A stretch of DNA of 64,000 bases from Nocardia amamiensis (GTDB lineage: Bacteria > Actinomycetota > Actinomycetes > Mycobacteriales > Mycobacteriaceae), in NCBI RefSeq assembly GCF_015477605.1, contig NZ_JADLQX010000010.1, positions 1 to 64,000 on the forward strand, in the 5' to 3' direction. The notes below the pieces were generated by a model. The model ran no database searches. It was not told where the DNA came from and saw nothing but the letters and a program-made list of their open reading frames with translations. The number at the start of each line of letters is the position of its first letter. The stretch's first letter is position 1. Made by a program: the position numbers and the translations under genes. This document shows, one piece after another, positions 9,251 through 18,024 of this stretch.

Positions 9251-9829
9251 CGCGGTGCGGACGGGGAATCGCCGCGCCCACGGCTCGTGCGGCGTACGCG
9301 CGGCGTTGAGCACGGAGCTGAGCAGTCGATACCAGCCCGCGATGGTGACGAGTTCGAGGATCTGATCGTCGCGGTAGCGGGCGGTGAGTTCCGGCCACAG
9401 GTCATCGGAGATGTCCGCGGTGTCGTGCAATTCGTCGGCGAGCCGCACGAGCACGGCGTCCTGCGGCGACCACACCGGGTCGTCGGCGGTTCCGGACGCG
9501 GCGGCGTCGGTCTGCTCGGCGGTCAAACCGACCTCGGGCGCTTGGACCACGGCGTGCACACCCCACTCGTACTCCGCGCCCGCCCTGGCGCAGACGCGAT
9601 GGATGACGATCTCGCGGTCGCGCGGCGGGACGCGACCGTGACCGAGGATGCCCGCGCCGAGCGGACGCATCCGCCCGAAGAGTTCCTCGTGGATCGCGAG
9701 GGTGCGGAACAGCGCCAGCGGCTCGACCGCGGCGCCGGGCGGCATCCATTTGCGCAGCTGTTCCTCGATGCCGGGCGCGTACGGCGGGCTCAGCGGTGCG
9801 ATGCGCGGGCTGGGTTGTTTCGCTGTCAT
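9248..9829 (-). CDS. Carboxymuconolactone decarboxylase (CMD/AhpD-fold) family protein
   Basis: The 193-residue protein has the helical CMD fold with the conserved stretch REIVIHRVCARAGAEYEWGVH (about residues 85-105) and a second helix pair near WYRLLSSVLNAA. Only one cysteine sits in the motif; the CxxC pair of true AhpD peroxidases is absent, so peroxidase activity is doubtful and a lactone- or acid-processing or regulatory role is open. It diverges from an HxlR regulator across a palindrome at 9853-9879, which suggests that regulator controls it, perhaps in response to a reactive small molecule. Confidence 0.75.
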   Translation of the reverse strand: MTAKQPSPRIAPLSPPYAPGIEEQLRKWMPPGAAVEPLALFRTLAIHEELFGRMRPLGAGILGHGRVPPRDREIVIHRVCARAGAEYEWGVHAVVQAPEVGLTAEQTDAAASGTADDPVWSPQDAVLVRLADELHDTADISDDLWPELTARYRDDQILELVTIAGWYRLLSSVLNAARTPHEPWARRFPVRTA

Positions 9830-9852
9830 GGTCAGGCCTCTCGATGTAGGTA

Positions 9853-9879
9853 TCCTTGCTTCGAAAATCAGAGCAAGGA
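9853..9879. promoter_or_regulatory. Probable HxlR operator between divergent genes
   Basis: TCCTTGCT (9853-9860) and AGCAAGGA (9872-9879) are perfect reverse complements separated by 11 bases, a centre-to-centre distance of 19 bp, which suits a winged-helix dimer. The site lies between the CMD gene start (9829) and the HxlR gene start (9888), so it could control both. Confidence 0.6.
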
Positions 9880-9887
9880 CGGTGACG

Positions 9888-10253
9888 ATGGTAGCTTCGG
9901 AATCCGAAGCAGACAAGATGCCCGCGGTCGGCTCTCCGGTGCGCGGATCGCGCTCCGGGCGCCCGATCATGGTGCTGCTGGATCTGCTCGGAAGGCGGTG
10001 GGCGCTGCGGGTGCTGTGGGAACTGCGTGACGGGCGCGCGGTTACGTTTCGTGAGTTGCAGGCGCGCTGCGATGGTGTGTCGGCCAGCGTGCTCAACGAT
10101 CGGCTGCGTGAATTGCGTGCGGCGCACATCGTCGTCGCGGGAACCAATGGGTATCAGCTCAGCGGCGACGGGGTAGATCTGGTCGCGGCGCTCGCCCCGC
10201 TACAGGAATGGGTGCAGCGTTGGACCGGCGAAGCCGGAGACGAACCGAACTGA
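9888..10253 (+). CDS. HxlR-family transcriptional regulator
   Basis: Small winged-helix DNA-binding protein of 121 residues. The HxlR signature is clear: LLGRRWALRVLWELRDG, then FRELQARCDGVSASVLNDRL and a wing before GYQLSGDG. Members respond to aldehydes, quinones or disulfide stress, often through a cysteine; here C63 or a nearby cysteine in the recognition helix region (RELQARCDG) could serve. It is divergent from the CMD-family gene and sits directly downstream of an 8-bp inverted repeat. ATG 9888 is the most likely start; an upstream GTG at 9882 is in the same frame. Confidence 0.88.
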   Translation: MVASESEADKMPAVGSPVRGSRSGRPIMVLLDLLGRRWALRVLWELRDGRAVTFRELQARCDGVSASVLNDRLRELRAAHIVVAGTNGYQLSGDGVDLVAALAPLQEWVQRWTGEAGDEPN

Positions 10254-10412
10254 GCTTCCGCCACCGAGGACCGTCCATATCGTGCGGCCGCGCACCCACG
10301 GCGGCTGAGTAGCCGGTTCGGACGCTGGCTTGTGTCCCGGGCCCTTGATCCGCTCCGTGCAAGCGCCGAAGGCGGCGTCGCCAAGACGGCCGCGGTGTCT
10401 ATCCGGCGACGG

Positions 10413-10418
10413 TAGCGT
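10413..10418 (+). promoter_or_regulatory. -10 box (TAGCGT) of leaderless gene
   Basis: TAGCGT ends six bases before ATG 10425 with no ribosome site between, as at several other genes in this window. Transcription would begin at or beside the start codon. Confidence 0.45.
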
Positions 10419-10424
10419 CGCGGT

Positions 10425-11477
10425 ATGAGTTTGCTCGACGTCGCCATTGTCGGATATGGGTTGGCTGGGTCGGTGTTCCACGCTCCGCTGATCGCCGCCG
10501 AGCCTCGGATGCGGGTGGCCGCGGTGGTCACCTCGTCGCCGGAACGGGCCGAGCGAGCGCGCCAGGAGCACCCGGGTGTGCGTGTCGTCTCGCACGCCGA
10601 GGAGCTGTTCGCGGCACCGGCCGGGATCGATCTGGTCGTGATCGCGACGCCCAACCGCACGCACGCGCCACTGGCCCGACTGGCGCTCGACGCCGGGTTG
10701 CCGGTGGTGGTGGACAAGCCGTTCGCGGTGTCGGTGGCCGACGCCGAGGACCTCGTCGCCCGAGCGGAGCGCTCCGGGCTCGCGCTGTCGGTCTTCCAGA
10801 ACCGGCGCTGGGACGGCGACTTCCGTACCGTGTGGGAACTCGTGCGGACCGGAAAGCTGGGCCGAGTGCACCGTTTCGAGTCGCGGTTCGAACGCTGGCG
10901 CCCGGTCCCGAAAGGCGGCTGGCGGGAGATCGGCTCCGGCGACGAGGGCGCGGGCATTCTGCTCGACCTCGGCAGCCACTTGGTGGACCAAGCCGTGACG
11001 CTGTTCGGCCCGGTGCGCTCGGTGTACTGCGAACTCGACCGGCGGCGCGAGGCGATCACCACGGAAGACGACGCGTTCGTCGCGCTCACCCACACCAGCG
11101 GCGTCCGGTCCCAGCTCTGGATGAACGCCGTCGCGCCGCAACTCGGTCCGCGTTTCCGGGTGCTCGGCTCCGAAGCAGGTTACGTCACCTACGGGCTCGA
11201 CCCGCAGGAAGACGCGCTGCGCTCCGGTCGCCGCCCCGACGACGGATTGCCGTGGGGCACTGTCGGACCCGAGCGCTGGGGCGTCTTCGGCGCCGAACCG
11301 GACTTCGCGCCGCTACCGACAGCGCCGGGCGACTATCCCGCGTTCTACTCCGCGATGGCCGCCGCCGTGCTCGACGGCGCACCGGTTCCGGTGGACCCGC
11401 GCGACGCTGTCACCACGGTGCGCCTTTTGGCGAAGGCGCGGGAGTCGGCTGCGGCGGGTGTGATCGTCACCGCCTGA
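10425..11477 (+). CDS. Gfo/Idh/MocA-family NAD(P)-dependent oxidoreductase
   Basis: The 350-residue protein has an N-terminal Rossmann fold (VGYGLAGSVFH near residue 8) and the family's catalytic lysine motif as VDKPF (usually EKP). A C-terminal GFO_IDH_MocA domain follows, in which GSHLVDQAVTLFG supplies the conserved Asp/His face. Relatives oxidise or reduce sugars, inositols and related polyols. The 170 bp before it hold no gene, and it is followed by a BASS transporter 88 bp downstream that could bring in or export a related compound. The substrate is unknown. Confidence 0.85.
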   Translation: MSLLDVAIVGYGLAGSVFHAPLIAAEPRMRVAAVVTSSPERAERARQEHPGVRVVSHAEELFAAPAGIDLVVIATPNRTHAPLARLALDAGLPVVVDKPFAVSVADAEDLVARAERSGLALSVFQNRRWDGDFRTVWELVRTGKLGRVHRFESRFERWRPVPKGGWREIGSGDEGAGILLDLGSHLVDQAVTLFGPVRSVYCELDRRREAITTEDDAFVALTHTSGVRSQLWMNAVAPQLGPRFRVLGSEAGYVTYGLDPQEDALRSGRRPDDGLPWGTVGPERWGVFGAEPDFAPLPTAPGDYPAFYSAMAAAVLDGAPVPVDPRDAVTTVRLLAKARESAAAGVIVTA

Positions 11478-11565
11478 CCGGGACTGGCCACCTCCGGCGC
11501 GACTCGATAACGTCGATCTCCGAGGTCGGCCCGGGCCGGGCCGGTTGGGTGGAGAGGAGATCCGA

Positions 11566-12456
11566 ATGGGTTCAACGGTTTTCGCGGTATTTCTGCCACT
11601 GGCCCTGGCCTTGGTGATGTTCGGGCTCGGACTGACTTTGACGGTGGACGATTTCGCGCGCGTGCTTCGGTTTCCGAAGGCGGCGGTGATCGCGCTGGTG
11701 TGCCAGATGGTGGTGCTGCCCGCACTGTGCCTGGGCATGATCTACCTGTTCGGCCTCGACGGCGCACTGGCCGTCGGCATGATGCTGCTCGCCGCGTCAC
11801 CGGGTGGACCCTCGGCGAACCTGTTCAGCCACATCGCCGGCGGCAATGTCGCGCTGAACATCACGCTGACGGCGATCAATTCGGTGCTCGCGGTGTTCAC
11901 CATGCCGGTGGTGGTCGCGCTGGCCTACACGTTGTTCCTGGACGGGGACGGATCGCTGGGACTGCGACCGGACAAGTTCGCGCAGGTGTTCGCCATCGTG
12001 CTGGTGCCGGTCGCGATCGGCATGGTGGTCCACCGCCGGTTCCAGGCGTGGTCGGAGCGGATGCGCGGCACGGTCAAGATCCTGTCCATCGTGGTGCTCG
12101 CACTGGTGGTCGCCGCGGCGGTCGGCAAGAACTTCGAGACGCTCACCGAGAACATCGGCACGCTGGCCTCGATCTGCCTGTCGTTCGCGGTGGTCAGCCT
12201 GACCATCGGCTACTTCGTGCCCCGGTTGTTCCGGGTGGATACCGACCAGGCGATCGCTTCCAGCATGGAGATCGGCATCCACAACGGGGCGATCGCGATC
12301 GCCGTCGCCGCTTCGGTTCTGCACGAGGACGCAATGGCTGTGCCGGGCGCGGTGTACGGCGTGCTGATGAACATCCCCGCAGCACTCGCGGCATATCTGC
12401 TGGCCAGGCGGGCGCGACGGGACCGGAGCGCACCAGAGCACAGCATGGCGAGCTAG
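11566..12456 (+). CDS. Bile acid:sodium symporter (BASS) family transporter
   Basis: The 296-residue membrane protein has about nine or ten hydrophobic helices. It carries the BASS/SBF signatures LAASPGGPSANLFSHIAGGN and, late in the chain, SSMEIGIHNGAIAIAV, which form the crossing helices that bind sodium and substrate. Bacterial members import organic anions such as pantoate, taurocholate or pyruvate. The start at 11566 has a strong ribosome site (GGAGAGGAGA, 11551-11560). A short in-frame upstream ATG at 11545 is less likely. Confidence 0.85.
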   Translation: MGSTVFAVFLPLALALVMFGLGLTLTVDDFARVLRFPKAAVIALVCQMVVLPALCLGMIYLFGLDGALAVGMMLLAASPGGPSANLFSHIAGGNVALNITLTAINSVLAVFTMPVVVALAYTLFLDGDGSLGLRPDKFAQVFAIVLVPVAIGMVVHRRFQAWSERMRGTVKILSIVVLALVVAAAVGKNFETLTENIGTLASICLSFAVVSLTIGYFVPRLFRVDTDQAIASSMEIGIHNGAIAIAVAASVLHEDAMAVPGAVYGVLMNIPAALAAYLLARRARRDRSAPEHSMAS

Positions 12457-12552
12457 CTTCGATACCGATCAGCCCGGGCGATCCGGACATCGGTTCGCCC
12501 ACTGAGTAGCCTTTCGGAGGGTCGACGCCATTCGAAGGGAGCCAGCAGCGCG

Positions 12553-14469
12553 ATGCAACCCCTCGGTGCGAGCGATCCGACGCGGATCGGCGACTATCGG
12601 CTGCTCGGTGTGCTGGGCGCGGGCGGCATGGGCCGGGTCTATCTGGGGCGGAACGCGGGTGGGCGCACTCTCGCGGTCAAGGTCATCCGTCCGGACATGA
12701 TCGACGCCGAATTCCGCGAGCGCTTCCGGCGCGAGGTCACCGCGGCGCGCCGGGTCGGCGGACGGTTCACCGCGCCGGTGCTCGACGCCGACGTCGACGC
12801 CGATCCACCCTGGCTGGCCACCGGTTATGTGGCCGGTTTCGCGCTGGCCGACGCGGTCGACACATACGGTCCGTTCACCGAGAACTCGCTGCTCGTGCTG
12901 GCTCACGGACTGGTCGAGGCGCTGATGGCGGTCCATCAGGCGGGCGTGGTGCACCGCGACCTCAAACCGTCGAATGTCCTGCTGGCCCTCGACGGGCCGA
13001 AGGTGATCGATTTCGGCATCGCCCGCGCCATCGACGACAGCAAGCTCACCACGACCGGAAAGGTCATCGGCTCACCGGGATTCATGTGCCCGGAACAGGT
13101 GACCGGCGATCCGATCGGTCCACCCGCGGACATTTTCGCGCTCGGCGGCGTGCTCGTCTTCGCGGCGACCGGCCACGGGCCGTTCGGCATCGGCGAGACG
13201 TTGCAGATGCTGTGGCGGGTGGTGTACGAGCAGCCCCAGCTCGACGACGTGCCGGAGCGTCTGCGTCCCCTGGTGGCGGCCTGCCTGACCAAGGACGCCG
13301 CGGCGCGCCCGACCCTGGACCAGCTGCTCACGCGACTGACCGAACTCGGCATCCCCGACCGCGGCGGCTGGCTGCCCGGCCCACTGCTCGAACAGGTCAG
13401 CAGACGCGCGATAGAACTGCTCGACCTGGACTCCGGCACGATCGACCGGCTGGAGCCCACGACGCTCGGCCAGCTGGACCGGCTGGAGTCTTCAACGCCC
13501 GCTTCACTCGACCGGCCGCAGTCTTCAACGCGCGGTCCGGCCGACCAGCCACAGTCTCCGACACCCAGCTCAATCGACCGGCCGCAGTTTCCGCCACCCA
13601 CTCCGGGCGACCGGCCGCACGCTCCGACACCCGGCTCGATAGACCGGCCGCAGTCTCCGACGCTCACCACGGGCGACCGGCCGCACTCTCCAGCGCCCGG
13701 CTCGATCGACCGGCCGGACCGTACGACGCCGGGGTCGGCGGATCCGGCGCGCACCGCCGACACCATTGCCCGCCCGACGACTCCGCCACCGCATACCCGA
13801 AGCGGCAACGCCGAGCATTCGGCGCCGACACAAACGTGGCAACCAGGCCCACACCCCTCCCCCGCATTCGGCCACCCAGCTGCCGGTCAGCCTACTTACT
13901 CACCCGCGCACCAGCATTCGCCGCAGTTCGCGTCTGCGCAGGCATCCACTCTGCGCCGCGCGATCCTGATCGCGGGTGCACTCGCTGTCGCTGTCGCCGT
14001 AGCGGTGGCGGCCTTCGCGGTCGGCGCCAAGCTGCGCGGCAGCGACTCCACCGCGGCCACTGCCGCCCCCTCCCCAGAGGTGGTCACGACGACAACGGCG
14101 GCCCGGACGTTGGCCGGTTCTCCCGTCACAACGGTGCCCCAAGCATTCGTCGGGGAATGGCGAGGGGTTGCCCGCGATGCTCTCGCGACCTTCGACATCG
14201 TGCTGATCATCCGCGACGGCGCTGTCGGTGAAGAAGTAGCGCAGTCGTCGAACACCGGCAAGCTCTCCGGCGAGCGCTGCGAACGCGCCGAGAGGCTGAC
14301 CGGTGCCACCGAGACCCAGATAGCATTCGTCGCACGCCTGTCCGGCGGCTCCGCCGGATGCTTCGACAACGGCTCCGCCTCGACCGTCACGCTGCGGCCC
14401 GATGGTTCGTTGTCCTACAGCACTTCCGGCGGGGTCGGCAACATCGAAGGCGTGCTGCGCAGGAGTTGA
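12553..14469 (+). CDS. Transmembrane Ser/Thr protein kinase (PknB-like) with repetitive linker
   Basis: Receptor-type kinase of 638 residues. The cytoplasmic kinase domain (about 12-275) is complete: glycine loop GAGGMGRVY, K43, catalytic D136 (HRDLKPSN), metal-binding D153 (DFGIAR) and the APE-like CPEQ. A Pro/Ser/Thr/Asp-rich linker (about 295-400) made of repeats of roughly 11-12 residues follows. A single membrane helix (about 469-490) leads to a 145-residue external domain with two cysteines (RCERAE, GCFDNG) that could bridge. No PASTA repeats are present, so the external ligand differs from that of classical PknB. ATG 12553 has GGAG upstream. Confidence 0.88.
   Translation: MQPLGASDPTRIGDYRLLGVLGAGGMGRVYLGRNAGGRTLAVKVIRPDMIDAEFRERFRREVTAARRVGGRFTAPVLDADVDADPPWLATGYVAGFALADAVDTYGPFTENSLLVLAHGLVEALMAVHQAGVVHRDLKPSNVLLALDGPKVIDFGIARAIDDSKLTTTGKVIGSPGFMCPEQVTGDPIGPPADIFALGGVLVFAATGHGPFGIGETLQMLWRVVYEQPQLDDVPERLRPLVAACLTKDAAARPTLDQLLTRLTELGIPDRGGWLPGPLLEQVSRRAIELLDLDSGTIDRLEPTTLGQLDRLESSTPASLDRPQSSTRGPADQPQSPTPSSIDRPQFPPPTPGDRPHAPTPGSIDRPQSPTLTTGDRPHSPAPGSIDRPDRTTPGSADPARTADTIARPTTPPPHTRSGNAEHSAPTQTWQPGPHPSPAFGHPAAGQPTYSPAHQHSPQFASAQASTLRRAILIAGALAVAVAVAVAAFAVGAKLRGSDSTAATAAPSPEVVTTTTAARTLAGSPVTTVPQAFVGEWRGVARDALATFDIVLIIRDGAVGEEVAQSSNTGKLSGERCERAERLTGATETQIAFVARLSGGSAGCFDNGSASTVTLRPDGSLSYSTSGGVGNIEGVLRRS
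13441..13740 (+). repeat. Tandem degenerate repeats coding the kinase linker
   Basis: Short units coding variants of SIDRPQSPTPG and GDRPHAPTPG follow one another about nine times. At DNA level blocks such as CGACCGGCCGCA recur every 60-66 bases (two units). The units are near-identical in places, consistent with slippage or recombination expanding the juxtamembrane linker. Confidence 0.7.
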
Positions 14470-14531
14470 GGCGGTCGCGGCCGGTGTCGCGGCCGGGAAC
14501 GCTTGCGCGAGCGCGGGCGTGTGCGGGCGGT

Positions 14532-14537
14532 TAAGGT
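14532..14537 (+). promoter_or_regulatory. -10 box (TAAGGT) of leaderless gene
   Basis: TAAGGT ends six bases before GTG 14544 and there is no Shine-Dalgarno sequence, consistent with a leaderless mRNA. Confidence 0.45.
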
Positions 14538-14543
14538 GCGGCG

Positions 14544-15323
14544 GTGGATAGAGCGGAATTTGTCGAGCGCGGCGCCTCCATCGCCGACCGTCTGACGACT
14601 ACGCAGGCGCAACCGCCGTGGTGGCTGGTGGCGGCGGCCGCTGTGGCGGCGCTCGTGCTGGTGGGTTACACCCCGATCTGGCGGTTCACCCGCAACATCG
14701 TCACCATCGCGCACGAAGGCGGGCATGCCGTCGTCGCGCTGCTGACCGGGCGGAAGCTCAACAGCATCCGCTTGCATTCGGATACGTCAGGCCTGACGGT
14801 GTCGAGCGGAAAACCCTACGGCCTCGGGATGATCCTCACCACCATGGCGGGCTACCCGGCGCCGCCGCTGCTCGGGCTCGGGTTCGCCGCCCTGCTCGGC
14901 GCGAGCCGGATCACGCTGATGCTGTGGACCGCGATCGCGCTGCTGGCGGCGCTCTTGATCAAGATCAGGAACATCTACGGGGGCATCACCGTGCTCGGTC
15001 TCGGCGGTATGGTCTTCGCGGTGTCCTGGTTCGGAACCGACACGCTGCAGGCGGGTTTCGCGTACCTGGGCGCGTGGTTCCTGCTGTTCGCCGGGGCGCG
15101 TCCGGTGGCCGAACTGCAGCGCGGCCGCTCCCGCCAGCAGCGTTCCCGGTATCACGAGGTCGACTCCGACGCCGATCAACTCGCGCGGCTCACCCGGCTG
15201 CCCGGCTTACTGTGGGTCTTCGTGTTCGGCGCGATCGCCGTGGGTTCGCTGCTGCTCGGCGCGGGACTGCTGATCTCCGATATCGCCGAACTCAACCTGC
15301 CGAACGTGTCCGCCGGTTCCTGA
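14544..15323 (+). CDS. M50-like integral membrane metalloprotease
   Basis: The 259-residue membrane protein has about five to six hydrophobic segments. An HEGGH zinc motif (H57, E58, H61) lies at the end of the second segment, the arrangement of the M50B-like family found across actinobacteria. A second acidic ligand is expected in a later helix but I could not single it out. The family cleaves within or near membranes; no substrate is known for this branch. It lies 74 bp downstream of the kinase on the same strand but has its own -10 box. Length is normal. Confidence 0.72.
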   Translation: MDRAEFVERGASIADRLTTTQAQPPWWLVAAAAVAALVLVGYTPIWRFTRNIVTIAHEGGHAVVALLTGRKLNSIRLHSDTSGLTVSSGKPYGLGMILTTMAGYPAPPLLGLGFAALLGASRITLMLWTAIALLAALLIKIRNIYGGITVLGLGGMVFAVSWFGTDTLQAGFAYLGAWFLLFAGARPVAELQRGRSRQQRSRYHEVDSDADQLARLTRLPGLLWVFVFGAIAVGSLLLGAGLLISDIAELNLPNVSAGS

Positions 15324-15475
15324 TCCGCGCCGACCGTTGCGGCGCAAGGCGATCAGCTGGGTTAGGCTCGAACCCCGCCCTGTGCCGCCGCCCGATTCGG
15401 CGGCGGCACATCGCCGAGCACAGTCGCTTCGGGCGTCCCGATGCCACCTCGCGATTCACGACATCCGGAGCGACG

Positions 15476-16390
15476 ATGCGATACACCCGTACGCGCAGCT
15501 CGAGGCTGCGCCCGTCCTTCTCGATGATCACGCTGCTCGCGGTGTTTCTCTGCACCGGTGTGTTCGGTGGCGCCACGGCTTCCGCCGCACCGATCGAAAC
15601 GGCCTGCGGAACCCCCTTGACAGCCGCCGAAACCGCGACCGTGGCAGCGCTCTCCGACACCACGACGCTGACCGGTTCGTCGCTGCGGCAACTGGAACAG
15701 GCGATCGGCAATCATCGGCGGATCACCGAAATCCTGGTCCGTCATCGCGACTGGCGCGGACTCTTCCCGCTCGGGCTCGACGCGGTCGAATACGCCGCGG
15801 TGCTGCCGTTGCAGCGCGACCCCGCGTCGTTCGCAGACCCGGAGTGGGCGCACCGGATCAGCCTCGAGCTGCTGTCCCGCTTCCTGCGCAATGTGCATGC
15901 CGAATTCACCGGCACGCCCGCGGAACCACACTGGGCGCACTACTTCTACCTGGCCCGCCACTGCGAGCTGTCCCCTGCGCGCGTCGCGATGGCGGGTTAC
16001 AACGCACACCTGACCGTCGACCTGTCCTACTCCGTCGCGGCGGTCGGCAGCACACCAGCAAACGCTGCCGACTATTTCAGCCTCGTCGACGCGATCGCCC
16101 AGCAGGGCGCGCTGATCGTCGGCTCGACCAAGACGGTCTACGGCGCCGACCTCGGACCACTGTGGCGCTTCTACTTCGTCGGCGAGGGCCTGGACGCACT
16201 GCTCGGGCAAGGCGTCGCGACCGGCCCGCTGCTTCGTTTCGCCGACGCGGGCGCCAACGTCGTCATCTTCGGTAACGGTCTCGCCCTCAGTGACCCGGTC
16301 CTGGCGCCCACCGCGACCGCCGAGATCGACGCTCTCTGGCGCGGCCTCGATCTCGCTTTCGCAGTGCTGTCCCACCTCGGCGGTCTCTAG
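15476..16390 (+). CDS. Secreted DUF5995-like protein
   Basis: The 304-residue protein starts with a basic N-terminus and a hydrophobic signal peptide (about 15-40, cleavage near ASAAPIE). The mature part resembles DUF5995: a helical protein with an internal motif GYNAHLTVDLSYSVA (about residues 175-190) and a following DYFSLVDAI. Its function is unknown. Two cysteines (TACGTPL near the mature start and RHCELS) may form a disulfide outside the cell. It follows the M50-like gene by 152 bp without a clear terminator. Confidence 0.6.
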   Translation: MRYTRTRSSRLRPSFSMITLLAVFLCTGVFGGATASAAPIETACGTPLTAAETATVAALSDTTTLTGSSLRQLEQAIGNHRRITEILVRHRDWRGLFPLGLDAVEYAAVLPLQRDPASFADPEWAHRISLELLSRFLRNVHAEFTGTPAEPHWAHYFYLARHCELSPARVAMAGYNAHLTVDLSYSVAAVGSTPANAADYFSLVDAIAQQGALIVGSTKTVYGADLGPLWRFYFVGEGLDALLGQGVATGPLLRFADAGANVVIFGNGLALSDPVLAPTATAEIDALWRGLDLAFAVLSHLGGL

Positions 16391-16480
16391 CCGACTCGCG
16401 GCTTCGAGCACGAGGCCGACTCCCCTTCCCCGCGCCGCACTCGGCGAAAACGCGCTGCTCGCCATTCGCACAGCCACCCC

Positions 16481-16518
16481 TTGACTAGACCGCCACTCTA
16501 ATGAAATATTTCACTAGA
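16481..16518 (+). promoter_or_regulatory. Promoter with 22-bp palindromic operator
   Basis: A -35-like TTGACT (16481-16486) is followed after 17-18 bases by an AT-rich -10 region (AATATT, 16505-16510). The -10 region sits inside a perfect 12-bp palindrome TGAAATATTTCA (16502-16513), flanked by TCTA (16497-16500) and TAGA (16515-16518), which extends the symmetry to 22 bp with one mismatched pair. A repressor, possibly TetR-like, bound here would block the polymerase. No regulator gene is adjacent. Confidence 0.65.
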
Positions 16519-16609
16519 CTGCGACTCCAGCGAAGTGGCTGCGCTGCCGCGGCCGCGCGCGGGAGGAGCGCTCCGACACACCGACCCCGATACCTGAATG
16601 GAGGCCGCC

Positions 16610-17503
16610 ATGACAGCTGGAAGGCATGGCTACAAATGGATCCGCGCCGAGATCGCGCGGCTCGATCCGGACGTCGACGCGGAACGCATTGTGCGGCTGA
16701 CCACCGCCCAGCTCCTGCCCCGGAGCCTGATGGTCGTGCACCTGCTGTACACGATCGGTTTCGTCCGCTTCGCCGGGCCACCGGAAGCCGCGGCGCCGGT
16801 GGATCGCGACGGCGCCGGAATGCTCTACGAGCACGGCATCCGGCGCGCGGACGAGACCATGTTCCACTTGTTCTCGTGGATCGATGACGGCGTGACCAGC
16901 AGCGCGAGCGGCGAAAGCATGAACTACGTGCGCAACTGGCATTCCTCAGTGGCGCGCGCTTGGCCGATGCCGACACATACCTTCCTGCATAGCGCGGTCG
17001 TCTTCGCCCTCTTCTACGACCGGCTCTTGCGAAAGGTGGCGGGAGCACCCGGGTTGACCGAAACGGAACGCCGCGCCCAATACGCGCATTGGCACCGGGT
17101 GTCGGAAGGAATGGGCATCGCCGAGGTGCCCCGCACTTGGCAAGAGGCCGAGACCTATCTCGAAAACTATGAGCACGGCCCGGATTTCGCTTACTCACCC
17201 GAAGGGCAACGGTTGGCGAACGCATTGATCGACCAATTCGCCACCCGATGGTTCCCACGACCCCTCCAGTGGCTCGGCCGATGGCTGGCCGTCGCCCTAT
17301 GTGAAGATCATGTTGTCTCGACGCTCCGACTCGCCGCGCCGCCGAAAGCTTTCACGACCGCGGTACGCGGAATCGCCCGCATCGGCGCTTTCGTCAGGCG
17401 GCATCTGCTACCGGACCCGCGCGAGGTCCTCCGACTCGGTGACATCATCAGCAACCACAAGGATTCAGCCCTGCGCCAGCCGGCCCACACACCGCTGCGG
17501 TAA
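16610..17503 (+). CDS. Oxygenase MpaB-family (DUF2236) protein
   Basis: The 297-residue mostly helical protein resembles the MpaB/latex-clearing-protein family of haem oxygenases. Visible family features are the NWHSSVARAWPMPTHTFLHS and YAHWHRVSEGMGI stretches, with histidines able to ligate haem. The actual substrate is unknown; family members cleave isoprenoid side chains or rubber, or are uncharacterised. ATG 16610 is preferred over ATG 16598 because GGAGG lies five bases before it. The gene stands alone behind a strongly palindromic promoter, so it is probably inducible. It converges on gluconokinase 20 bp away. Confidence 0.7.
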   Translation: MTAGRHGYKWIRAEIARLDPDVDAERIVRLTTAQLLPRSLMVVHLLYTIGFVRFAGPPEAAAPVDRDGAGMLYEHGIRRADETMFHLFSWIDDGVTSSASGESMNYVRNWHSSVARAWPMPTHTFLHSAVVFALFYDRLLRKVAGAPGLTETERRAQYAHWHRVSEGMGIAEVPRTWQEAETYLENYEHGPDFAYSPEGQRLANALIDQFATRWFPRPLQWLGRWLAVALCEDHVVSTLRLAAPPKAFTTAVRGIARIGAFVRRHLLPDPREVLRLGDIISNHKDSALRQPAHTPLR

Positions 17504-17523
17504 CTCCTGCCACGCCGCGCAGG

Positions 17524-18024
17524 TCACCTGCCCAGCATCGCCACGACCTCACGGACCAACTCCTCGGGCGTGCGGGTCGCATCGACGGTGACGCCCTTCT
17601 CATCGGCGTCCAGTGGCTCCAGCGTGGCGAGCTGGGAGTCGAGCAGACTCGGCGGCAGGAAGTGCTCGCGACGATTCGTGATGCGTCGCTCCAGTTCAAC
17701 GCGCGGCACATCCAGATGCAGGAAGAATGCCTCGGGCACGGTCGCGCGCAGCCGGTCGCGGTAGACCCGCTTGAGGGCCGAACAGGCGACGACAGCGCCC
17801 CGATCGGACCGCTCGGCCATCGCGGCGGCAAGAGCGTCCAGCCATGGGGCGCGGTCGGCGTCATCCAAGGGTGTCCCCGCCGCCATCTTCGCGATGTTCG
17901 CGGGCGGGTGGAAGTCGTCGCCCTCGGTGTATGCGACGCCCAAGGCGTCTGCGAGGCGGGTGCCGACTGTCGTCTTCCCCGAACCCGACACGCCCATCAC
18001 GACGATCACCGGTAGATCGCGCAC
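17524..18024 (-). CDS. gntK: Gluconokinase
   Basis: Phosphorylates D-gluconate to 6-phosphogluconate, feeding the pentose phosphate pathway in the cytoplasm. The 166-residue protein has the full GntK layout: Walker A GVSGSGKT at the start, the gluconate loop YTEGDDFHPPANIAKMAAGTPL, then CSALKRVYRD and HLDVPRVELERRI. Length is typical. No permease or GntR regulator is adjacent, so it is a stand-alone gene. The 335 bp upstream separate it from a divergent PucR-type regulator, which could but need not control it. Confidence 0.93.
   Translation of the reverse strand: MRDLPVIVVMGVSGSGKTTVGTRLADALGVAYTEGDDFHPPANIAKMAAGTPLDDADRAPWLDALAAAMAERSDRGAVVACSALKRVYRDRLRATVPEAFFLHLDVPRVELERRITNRREHFLPPSLLDSQLATLEPLDADEKGVTVDATRTPEELVREVVAMLGR

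Noticed and set aside
9248..9829. CMD protein considered as AhpD alkylhydroperoxidase
   Set aside because: The CxxC catalytic pair is missing; only one cysteine is in the motif.
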